Assembly: GCF_002838835.1 (NCBI RefSeq)
Contig: NZ_NHPP01000012.1
Coordinates: forward strand, 62,001 to 126,000
DNA length: 64,000 nucleotides
Direction of reading: 5' to 3'
Source: Siphonobacter sp. SORGH_AS_0500
Lineage (GTDB): Bacteria > Bacteroidota > Bacteroidia > Cytophagales > Spirosomataceae
Below the pieces are notes generated by a model. That model saw nothing but the letters and a program-made list of their open reading frames with translations, had not been told where the DNA came from and ran no database searches. Positions 8,726-15,554 of the stretch are shown one piece after another (position 1 is the stretch's first letter; every line of letters starts with the position of its first letter). The position numbers and the translations under genes were made by a program.

Positions 8726-9285
8726 AAAACCAGGTAAGTTTTGCCGCCCAACGCCCGCATCTGGCGGGTAATAGCATTGGTGCGGCGGATTACATAACCG
8801 GAAGGGTTGGTAACTGAAAAGCGGTTGGGGCTGGGTAATACGGCGGCAATGCGGGCGGCTTCACTGCGGCTGAGCTGAGCGGCCGTTTTTCCATAAAACC
8901 GCTGGGCAGCAGCTTCTACGCCAAAAGTCATGGGACCCGTTTCGGCTACGTTGAGGTAGACTTCCAGAATTCGCTGTTTTCCCCAGATGACTTCGATTAA
9001 CAAAGTAAACCAGGCTTCCATAATTTTTCGGAAGTAACTGCGGCCCTGCCAGAGAAACACGTTTTTAGCTACCTGCTGGCTGATGGTACTGGCTCCTTTG
9101 ATGCGTCGGCCTTTCAAATTACCCTTGAAGGCATTCCCCATCATTTCAAAATCAAAGCCAAAATGCTGGGGAAAACGCTGGTCTTCTGAGGCAATGACGG
9201 CCAGGGCCATTTCGGGCGAAATCTCATCGTAGGAAGTCCAGTCGTAATGGATGGTGCCGCCATTACTGATTTTCCGATCAAGCAT
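8722..9285 (-). CDS. mtgA: Monofunctional biosynthetic peptidoglycan transglycosylase, N-terminus displaced by a frameshift
   Basis: The 187 residues from the first ATG cover the GT51 catalytic domain: ASEDQRFPQHFGFD (catalytic Glu), KGASTISQQVAKN, WGKQRILEVYLNVAETG and AAVLPSPNRF. MtgA polymerises lipid II into glycan strands at the inner membrane. The needed membrane anchor is not in this ORF, but the same frame upstream (9286-9450) encodes FYFLLISIGGTLIFRF with no ATG, GTG or TTG start. The missing start lies in another frame (see 9286-9431). The gene is therefore probably 8722-9431 with a one-base deletion, or translated without an anchor. Convergent with maf. Confidence 0.85.
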   Translation of the reverse strand: MLDRKISNGGTIHYDWTSYDEISPEMALAVIASEDQRFPQHFGFDFEMMGNAFKGNLKGRRIKGASTISQQVAKNVFLWQGRSYFRKIMEAWFTLLIEVIWGKQRILEVYLNVAETGPMTFGVEAAAQRFYGKTAAQLSRSEAARIAAVLPSPNRFSVTNPSGYVIRRTNAITRQMRALGGKTYLVF

Positions 9286-9431
9286 CGTCCAGGTAAAGGG
9301 AATGGGTACAAACCGGAAAATCAGTGTCCCACCGATGGAAATCAGCAGAAAATAGAAAAGGATTTTGCCAAAAAACGAAGAACCTGCTGAGGCCAGGAAC
9401 GGTAGGTATTCGTTGGTTTGGGAGCGGGCAT
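9286..9431 (-). pseudogene. mtgA: Detached N-terminal segment of mtgA (membrane anchor)
   Basis: An ATG at 9429-9431 opens MPAPKPTNTY...QQVLRFLAK, which is what an MtgA N-terminus should look like, but the frame then reads SFSIFC and stops at 9342. Adding one base at the TTTT run 9363-9366 (+ strand) would join LAK to ILFYFLLISIGGTLIFRF and on into the catalytic domain. Seen directly as two adjacent frames; the join is inference. Confidence 0.6.
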
Positions 9432-9554
9432 AGAGAACGTTGAGTAGTGGTCAGCTCTGCGTCTGAATAGGGTTTCTTCGGCAGTCAGCCGGGACGAGAG
9501 TACAGCAAAAATACACGCTGGCGGCAATTTTGACGAACGTACCCCTAAAAAACC

Positions 9555-10688
9555 CTAAACCCAGAATAACTCCTCGGCTACGCGATCGGCAAATAATTTG
9601 CCCGCTTCGGTTAAGTAAATCATGGATTCTTCTTCCCGAATCCAGCCTTTGGCTTTTAACTCAGGTAATACGGTTTCCATGAAGCTAAAACCTGCTGAAG
9701 AGAGTTCACGCATCCGTTTCAGACTCGTTCCCCAGTGGGTGCGGAGGCTGGTTAACACGTATTCGTTAATCAAATCCTGTTCACTAAGCTCTTCGATCTC
9801 AGCGGGAATCTGTTCCCGTTGAATAGCAGAGACGTACTGCGTGTTGTGCGAAAGATTGTGCTGTCGGCTCTGCTGTCCATCGTAACTATGAGCCGACGGC
9901 CCAACGCCTAAGTAAGGGTGCTGAAGCCAGTAACTGCTATTATGCTGGCTATGACGACCAGGACGGGCAAAGTTGGAAATTTCGTATTGCTCATAGCCGT
10001 GTTTGCGTAAGGTTTCCAGTAAAATTTGAAACTGCTCCGCCGCGAACGAATCGTCAATGGGGGCAATACGTTTGCTTTTTAGCCATTTACCAAAAACGGT
10101 TTGCGGTTCGATGGTCAAGCAATACGCCGAAATATGGGGCACGTTTAAGTCCATAGCCTTAGCCAGATCACTTCGCCAGATGGCGTGCGGATCGGCTTCG
10201 CTGGATGGAATGGCGTAAATTAAGTCGATAGTAATGTTTTCAAACCCCACGTCCTGGGCCATACGCACGCAGTGCTGAGCCTCTTCTGCCGAATGAATGC
10301 GATGCAGATGCTTCAAATGGGGTTCGTGAAAAGACTGAATGCCAATGCTTAATCGATTAATCCCCACCCGTTTGAATATCCTTAGCTTTTCCAGTGAAAG
10401 ATCATCAGGATTGGCTTCCAAGGTAATTTCAGCGGCTGGGTTAACCGAAAACTGCTCGTGGATGGTGCGAAAGATTTGCTGAAAATCAGCTTCTTCCAGA
10501 AGTGAGGGAGTACCGCCGCCAAAGTAAATGGTGTCGAGTTGAGGGCTGGGCAGGTAATTTCTCCGCAAAACAATTTCCCGGCTAATGGCTTCCACCATGT
10601 CAGCTCGTCCGTTCAGAGACGTACTGAAATGAAAGTCACAATAATAACAAGCCTGCCGGCAAAAGGGAATGTGGAGGTATAAATGCAT
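9555..10688 (-). CDS. hemW: Radical SAM haem chaperone HemW (oxygen-independent coproporphyrinogen oxidase-like)
   Basis: A 377-residue protein of HemW length. The radical SAM cluster motif is at Cys10, Cys14 and Cys17 (CRQACYYCDF), followed by YFGGGTPSLL (SAM binding), LEANPDD, and GINRLSIGIQSF. The C-terminal HemN-like domain is present (YEISNFARPG, HNSSYW). HemW binds haem and delivers it to target proteins, and is often mis-called HemN. The gene ends at 9555 just after a GGGTTTAGGGTT-like stretch; upstream lies a repeat-filled gap and then the methyltransferase gene on the same strand. Confidence 0.92.
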   Translation of the reverse strand: MHLYLHIPFCRQACYYCDFHFSTSLNGRADMVEAISREIVLRRNYLPSPQLDTIYFGGGTPSLLEEADFQQIFRTIHEQFSVNPAAEITLEANPDDLSLEKLRIFKRVGINRLSIGIQSFHEPHLKHLHRIHSAEEAQHCVRMAQDVGFENITIDLIYAIPSSEADPHAIWRSDLAKAMDLNVPHISAYCLTIEPQTVFGKWLKSKRIAPIDDSFAAEQFQILLETLRKHGYEQYEISNFARPGRHSQHNSSYWLQHPYLGVGPSAHSYDGQQSRQHNLSHNTQYVSAIQREQIPAEIEELSEQDLINEYVLTSLRTHWGTSLKRMRELSSAGFSFMETVLPELKAKGWIREEESMIYLTEAGKLFADRVAEELFWV

Positions 10689-10699
10689 TCAGTTTACAA

Positions 10700-10811
10700 T
10701 TTTCAGTTGTCGGTTTTCAGTTTTAGTAAAAGAGTGTTATGCTCTCTCAGTTAATGCCAAGCTAAAAATGGTCAGATCATTAATTGAAAACAGAAAACCG
10801 ACAACTGAAAA
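10700..10811. repeat. Inverted repeat of the TTTTCAGTT family
   Basis: TTTTCAGTTGTCGGTTTTC (10700-10718) and its exact complement (10793-10811) enclose about 74 bases. The right arm touches the stop codon of the methyltransferase gene (10812-10814) and the left arm lies just upstream of hemW. Same architecture as the elements near 46.8-47.5 kb and 63.5-63.8 kb. Confidence 0.75.
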
Positions 10812-11582
10812 CTACTTAGTTGCAACGTAAAAAAAGTCGAAACAATTCTCGGCGTCGTTGTTTAGGAAGTAATCTTTGTAGGTAATGTCAGAAACGAGGG
10901 TATTATCAGACTTCTGAATGAGATTTCGGCTTAGTCGATTGGCAATGTCGTAAGGAACCTGTAACCAGCGACGGGGCAGGCGATGCTGAAGATCGAAAAT
11001 ATCGAAACGCGTAATCTTCTGAACGGACTTTTTATTCTGCTCGTAGTAACTCCAGACTTTTTCATTGCCATGAATACCCTTGGTATCAATGGTGGGGAAG
11101 TACTTCAGGATTAGATTTTTTAACTCCGTAGCCGAGTATTCACGAACGTGCCAGGGGTTCACTGACAGGGAATATTTCCGGTTAACCGTGGTCAGAATCA
11201 GTTTTCCTCCGGGCTTCAGAACCCGATAGGCTTCACGGATAAAAAAGTCGTCATCTTCGATGTGTTCGATTACCTGAAAAGTAACGATGTAATCGAAATG
11301 ATTATCGGGAAGATTCTTCAGTGGTGGCAGAAACATATCAATGAACTGAAAAGCCGGATATTGCTGACTTAACTTGTTCATCAAAGGCTCGTTTTTATCC
11401 ACGCCCGTGTAATGCTGAACCGAAGGAGCCAGTACTGCCACGCCGCGGCCCGTACCGCAACCGATTTCCAAAAGATTTCCGCTCACCAGCCCGGCGGCTT
11501 CAATGTAGGGGAATAACAAACGTTGGTGAATGGGGTTATCTGAGGCAATTTCAGAAGACGCAATCTCAGTGGTTTTGTACAT
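10812..11582 (-). CDS. Class I SAM-dependent methyltransferase
   Basis: A 256-residue Methyltransf_11/25 type protein. Motif I is LLEIGCGTGRGVAVL (about residues 36-50), the acidic motif II region is TGVDKNEPL, and motif III is FDYIVTFQVIEHIEDDDFF with RVLKPGGKLILTT. The second half (from about residue 145) is a family-specific cap. The substrate is unknown; similar proteins occur in polysaccharide, lipid or quinone pathways, but no such gene is adjacent. Start ATG at 11582; a 226-base gap separates it from the divergent GWxTD gene. Confidence 0.85.
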   Translation of the reverse strand: MYKTTEIASSEIASDNPIHQRLLFPYIEAAGLVSGNLLEIGCGTGRGVAVLAPSVQHYTGVDKNEPLMNKLSQQYPAFQFIDMFLPPLKNLPDNHFDYIVTFQVIEHIEDDDFFIREAYRVLKPGGKLILTTVNRKYSLSVNPWHVREYSATELKNLILKYFPTIDTKGIHGNEKVWSYYEQNKKSVQKITRFDIFDLQHRLPRRWLQVPYDIANRLSRNLIQKSDNTLVSDITYKDYFLNNDAENCFDFFYVATK

Positions 11583-11780
11583 GGTATCAGTAAAACGGAC
11601 GAGTAACGTATCTGGATAGAAACGAATTCCGCTTAAAATTTCGTGATTCAGGATTCAAAAATACCACCTTCCCGTCAAAACCGGAAAATTTCTGAGCGAT
11701 TGAAAGTGAGAAGTAGCCATTTTTTCGTTATAGCTTTCAGACAAGCCCCTCATTTTCGGGGTGATCTTAAGAAAATAACG

Positions 11781-11788
11781 CATCTTTG
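11781..11788 (+). promoter_or_regulatory. Possible -7 element for the GWxTD gene
   Basis: CATCTTTG matches the Bacteroidota TAnnTTTG consensus at seven of eight positions, 20 bases before the ATG at 11809. No clear -33 TTTG is at the right distance. Confidence 0.3.
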
Positions 11789-11808
11789 TACCATTCGTCC
11801 ATGAATTC

Positions 11809-13083
11809 ATGAAACACCTGATTTACCTAAGCTCCATCTTGATCGTATTGGCTGGCTGCAAGTCGTCGTCCGTCAAGACCCAATCGCGTACGGCAGTGCC
11901 CGGGGGAAGCTCCGTAAACCGTTCGTCTGATGCATTTTTGTTTTCAGTGCGAAGCCGTTTCCTGGATAATGGTTCTCAGATTCGTACGTACGTTCACATT
12001 CAGCCGGATCGCGAGTTATCAGCGGCTGAATTCGCTCAGGAATTTCGGGTTCGTTTTAAAGTATTACCCGATTATAACAGTCGTCAGGAATTACAGTCCA
12101 ACAAGCAACTTACCTTAGCCGAAGGTCAGAACTTCACCCGAAAGAAAAATGCTGAAGGATCTTACTTCACCGTCTGGTTTGATGTTCCCAAGCCGGAAGG
12201 GCAGGTTTATACGGGCGTTGTAATGACGGAAATTACCGATGCCAAGGGAGGCATGTCCACGCACGATACCTTCGTTCGGTTCCGTTCGGGAAAAGTAGGC
12301 GATTATTATGCTCTTTTTGACGCTCAAGGAAAAACGCCATTACTGGAAAATTTCGTTCGCCAGGGCGATACGGTTCAGCTCGCCAGTTTGAATAAAATCG
12401 ATACAAGTTTTTATATCTTTCATTACAACTTCGATTTTGACGTCGCCCTGCCGCCCATGGCTACACTGAGGCCTCAGCCTAAGCGACTTTTTGTAGATTC
12501 TTCCGCCCGGATTGCCACGAATAAAACCTTCCGCATCAATCAGGAAGGGTTGCATTACATCGTTCGGGACACGACGGATACCTATGGAATTGGCATTATT
12601 GGCGTGGCCGATCGATACCCTCGGTATACCTATCCTCAGCAACTGGCCCGTCCGTTGGTTTACATGAGTACCAATCAGGAAATCAATGACTTACGGAATG
12701 GGCCTGAGGCTAAACGTTCGCTGGACCGGTATTGGCTGGCGGTTTCAAACGGAAATCAACAAACGGCTAAACGGACCATCGCCTCATTTTACCGACGTGT
12801 AGAACGGGCCAACGCTCTATTTACGTCTTACAAGGAAGGTTGGAAAACCGACCGGGGAATGGTCTATATTATCATGGGGACACCCAATCGTGTTAATCGC
12901 AGTAAAGACCGCGAAGTATGGGTGTACACCAAAAGAAATTCACAATTTTCAGAAATAAATTTTACGTTCAATAAACGGAACAACCAGTTTGTGGAAGACC
13001 ACTATGAACTTTCAAGATTCGTAGAATTCCAGCCGATCTGGTATCCGGCCGTCGAAGCATGGAGAAACGGGGAAATCGAGTAG
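11809..13083 (+). CDS. GWxTD domain-containing lipoprotein
   Basis: A 424-residue lipoprotein: the signal peptide ends in the good lipobox LAGC (Cys at about 16). The defining C-terminal domain is present: a helix DRYWLAVSNGN, then EGWKTDRGMVYIIMGTP near residues 343-360 and DREVWVY. The N-terminal two thirds are beta-rich. The domain is common in Bacteroidota and Acidobacteriota and its function is unknown. The 3' end overlaps rlmB by 25 bases, so the two are cotranscribed and may be translationally coupled. Confidence 0.88.
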   Translation: MKHLIYLSSILIVLAGCKSSSVKTQSRTAVPGGSSVNRSSDAFLFSVRSRFLDNGSQIRTYVHIQPDRELSAAEFAQEFRVRFKVLPDYNSRQELQSNKQLTLAEGQNFTRKKNAEGSYFTVWFDVPKPEGQVYTGVVMTEITDAKGGMSTHDTFVRFRSGKVGDYYALFDAQGKTPLLENFVRQGDTVQLASLNKIDTSFYIFHYNFDFDVALPPMATLRPQPKRLFVDSSARIATNKTFRINQEGLHYIVRDTTDTYGIGIIGVADRYPRYTYPQQLARPLVYMSTNQEINDLRNGPEAKRSLDRYWLAVSNGNQQTAKRTIASFYRRVERANALFTSYKEGWKTDRGMVYIIMGTPNRVNRSKDREVWVYTKRNSQFSEINFTFNKRNNQFVEDHYELSRFVEFQPIWYPAVEAWRNGEIE

Positions 13084-13901
13084 AGGGTGATGAGCCCAGA
13101 GCAAGGGTAGAGGGTGGCGAACATCGCGAGAAAAAGCCTTTTTATGCCCGGCCTAGACCAAGGCCACAGGGCGAGGCAAAGTCAGAGTTTATATTTGGTA
13201 TTCAGCCCGTACTGGAGGCAATCCGGGCGGGAAAGGAAATTGATAAGCTTTTAGTTCAGCGAGAGCTGGGTAACGTAGAAGTGCTGGAGTTTGCTCGTTT
13301 GAGAAACATTCCTACGCAGAAAGTTCCCAAGCAAAAGCTGGATCAGATTACCCGTAAGAACCACCAGGGGGTTATTGCCTTTATCTCAGCGATTCATTAC
13401 GCCAAACTGGAAAATGTCGTTGCTGATATTTTTGAGCAGGGTAAAACGCCCTTACTATTGGTGCTGGATCGGGTCACGGACGTTCGAAATTTCGGAGCCA
13501 TTGCCCGTACGGCTGAATGTGCCGGAGTTCAGGCTTTAGTCATTCCCGCTAAAGGGGGAGCCCAAATTAACTCTGATGCGATGAAAACGTCGTCAGGAGC
13601 TCTGAACTTCTTACCCGTCTGCCGGGAAAACGATTTACTGGAAACGGTTCGTTTCCTGCAAAATTCGGGTATTCAGGTAGTCGCCTGTACGGAGAAGGTT
13701 TCCAAGACTTTGTACGAAGCCGATTTTTCGGTACCCACGGCCATTATCCTGGGGTCGGAGGAAGATGGCATCTCAGATCAGTTACTACGCACCGCCGATG
13801 AATTGGTAAGTATTCCAATGGCGGGGCGAGTGGCTTCGCTGAACGTATCGGTAGCGAATGGAATTATTCTGTACGAAGCCATCCGTCAGCGAATTTCATA
13901 A
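13059..13901 (+). CDS. rlmB: 23S rRNA (guanosine(2251)-2'-O)-methyltransferase, SpoU/TrmH family
   Basis: A 280-residue SPOUT methyltransferase. A charged, probably disordered N-terminus (1-45) precedes the substrate-binding domain FIFGIQPVLEAI, then the knotted catalytic domain: DVRNFGAIARTAE (motif 1), IILGSEEDGI (motif 2) and IPMAGRVASLNVSVA (motif 3). RlmB methylates the P-loop of 23S rRNA; TrmH-type relatives act on tRNA, so the exact target is by homology. The ATG at 13059 lies inside the GWxTD gene and no later ATG would preserve the N-terminal domain. Confidence 0.9.
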   Translation: MEKRGNRVEGDEPRARVEGGEHREKKPFYARPRPRPQGEAKSEFIFGIQPVLEAIRAGKEIDKLLVQRELGNVEVLEFARLRNIPTQKVPKQKLDQITRKNHQGVIAFISAIHYAKLENVVADIFEQGKTPLLLVLDRVTDVRNFGAIARTAECAGVQALVIPAKGGAQINSDAMKTSSGALNFLPVCRENDLLETVRFLQNSGIQVVACTEKVSKTLYEADFSVPTAIILGSEEDGISDQLLRTADELVSIPMAGRVASLNVSVANGIILYEAIRQRIS

Positions 13902-13921
13902 GATTTTCTTAAAATAACAGG

Positions 13922-13952
13922 AAGGCCATTCTACCAAGAATGGCCTTTTTTT
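13922..13952 (+). terminator. Intrinsic terminator after rlmB
   Basis: AAGGCCATTCT (13922-13932) pairs with AGAATGGCCTT (13937-13947) around a four-base loop, followed by a run of T to 13952. Confidence 0.9.
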
Positions 13953-14121
13953 ACGCCTAACGGCAAAAACAGATGGCTTGAATTGACTGGAATCAGAAAC
14001 TCGGAGGAGTTCAAGTTTGTTATTTTAATTAAAAATTAAGTATCTGAAAATCAGTTATTTGTAAGTATAGTTAAATTTTTTTTAGAAAGTTAAGGTTACA
14101 TTTTGCTCTCTCGATTGATAT

Positions 14122-14724
14122 ATGCAAAATTTCAAGGTATTGACAGGAACTCAGAGCCAGGAACAGTTAGTCGCTCGGCTCCGTTCGAATGATCGTCGCG
14201 AATTAAATGAGGCTATTCGGGATGTATATAATCATCATATCAGCCCTGTTCGATACTTCGTTATGCAAAATGGGGGGGATTCCCACGATGCTGACGACTT
14301 AGTACAGACTACGGTTCTCAACTTCGTACAGGCTGTTCGAAAAGGCAGCTTTGAACTGCAAGAGGGAACAACGATTGAAGCGTTTTTATTTGTATTGGCC
14401 AAGAACCGTTGGCGGAATACATTAAAACAGCGTGGGTTGATGCGTGAGTACGTTCAGGAGATGGAAGCAACAGGTAAAGGACAGGATTCCTGGGATGCTT
14501 CTGCCCAGCGGATCATGGAAGAACGGGAAGAACAGGAACGTTATATACAGTTATTTAAGCTCCTTGGGGAGAGGTGTCAGACGATACTGACAGCCTATCG
14601 CCGAGACGGGCTTTCTATGAAAGAAATTGCCCAGAAGATGGGGTTCGAAAACGAACGCGTTGCCATTAATGAAAAGTACAAGTGTTTACAAAAACTCAAA
14701 GCCCTCTTTCGCTATGAGACCTAA
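14122..14724 (+). CDS. Sigma-70 family (ECF-like) RNA polymerase sigma factor
   Basis: A 200-residue sigma factor with region 2 at about residues 35-100 (HDADDLVQTTVLNFVQAV, then FLFVLAKNRWRNTLKQR) and region 4 at the C-terminus (CQTILTAYRRDGLSMKEIAQKMGFEN, a helix-turn-helix). It lacks a sigma 1.1 or region 3 domain, as in ECF factors. The stop overlaps the start of the next gene by 11 bases, as expected for a sigma/anti-sigma pair. The 220-base upstream region is AT-rich with a TACATTTTG stretch at 14097-14105 that may be promoter. Confidence 0.9.
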   Translation: MQNFKVLTGTQSQEQLVARLRSNDRRELNEAIRDVYNHHISPVRYFVMQNGGDSHDADDLVQTTVLNFVQAVRKGSFELQEGTTIEAFLFVLAKNRWRNTLKQRGLMREYVQEMEATGKGQDSWDASAQRIMEEREEQERYIQLFKLLGERCQTILTAYRRDGLSMKEIAQKMGFENERVAINEKYKCLQKLKALFRYET

Positions 14725-15460
14725 ATCAGGCCAGGAGCAAATGGAATGGATTGAATCCTACCTCCAGAATGCTCTCTCTCCCTCCGAACGTGAAGAGTTC
14801 GAAAAGGAGTTGAATACCAATGCTGAATTTGCCCGCGAAGTTGAATTTATGCAACAGGCCGATTCGGTAATCGATGATTTTTTGCTGGCTGATCTGGTCG
14901 CAGAAATTCATGCGGAAAAAGTAGAAGAATGGAATACAGAAACTGAGGAGACTGAAGAAGAAACCCCTGTTATTCCTTTACATACCCCCAATCGGGCCGC
15001 TGTGCCTTGGTGGAAATGGTCCGCTGGTACAGCTGCTGCGGTAACGATAGCTTTCACGACGTATATTACCCTCAGTCCAATTCGCGTAGGTGATACGCTG
15101 AATCAGGCTTTACGGGGCGGCGAGGCCAGAATTTCGGAGCAACCCAGTCGTATTTGCTTTGAGAATTTCTATGCCGGTCGATCGTTCGTTATGACTCAAC
15201 AACCGACTCATGCTATTCCAAGACTTCAGCAAGTGATTGATTGTGAGGTTCGTCCTTACTTCAAGGATGCTTCCAGATGGTATCTGACGGTTGCCTATTT
15301 ACAGGATAACCAGCCTGAAGAAGCAGAAAGCATGTATCAGCAAATCATCAGCAACCCCGAATTTAGCTATGACATTAGCTGGTTAGACCGGCAAAAAATT
15401 AGCTGGCAGATCAGAATCGCTAAATGGTTCGGTAAAAGTGAAGAAAAAACAATAGGATAG
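14714..15460 (+). CDS. Membrane protein cotranscribed with the sigma factor, possible anti-sigma regulator with TPR-like tail
   Basis: The frame is open from 14627, but the ATG at 14714, inside the last codons of the sigma gene, gives a sensible start (MRPKSGQEQ) and 248 residues. Residues 10-80 form an acidic helical cytoplasmic domain (IESYLQNALSPSEREEFEKELN) like that of anti-sigma-type proteins without a zinc motif. One membrane helix (VPWWKWSAGTAAAVTIAFTT, about 95-115) follows, then a periplasmic part with TPR-like helices (WYLTVAYLQDNQPEEAESMYQQII). I infer that it holds the sigma factor at the membrane; no direct proof is visible. Confidence 0.7.
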   Translation: MRPKSGQEQMEWIESYLQNALSPSEREEFEKELNTNAEFAREVEFMQQADSVIDDFLLADLVAEIHAEKVEEWNTETEETEEETPVIPLHTPNRAAVPWWKWSAGTAAAVTIAFTTYITLSPIRVGDTLNQALRGGEARISEQPSRICFENFYAGRSFVMTQQPTHAIPRLQQVIDCEVRPYFKDASRWYLTVAYLQDNQPEEAESMYQQIISNPEFSYDISWLDRQKISWQIRIAKWFGKSEEKTIG

Positions 15461-15524
15461 GATTCCTGTTCAACCTATAACCATCTGTTAAAAAATTAAA
15501 GAGTACAAGCAACATCCAACCCCA

Positions 15525-15554
15525 AAACCCTTCCTTCGTCCCGGGGAAGGGTTT
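15525..15554. terminator. Bidirectional terminator between convergent operons
   Basis: AAACCCTTCC (15525-15534) pairs with GGAAGGGTTT (15545-15554). It directly abuts the TAG stop of the CHAT gene (15555-15557) and lies downstream of the sigma/anti-sigma pair. Confidence 0.75.

Noticed and set aside
14627-14713. Upstream extension of the anti-sigma-like ORF
   Set aside because: These 29 codons lie inside the conserved region 4 of the sigma factor; ATG 14714 is the natural coupled start.
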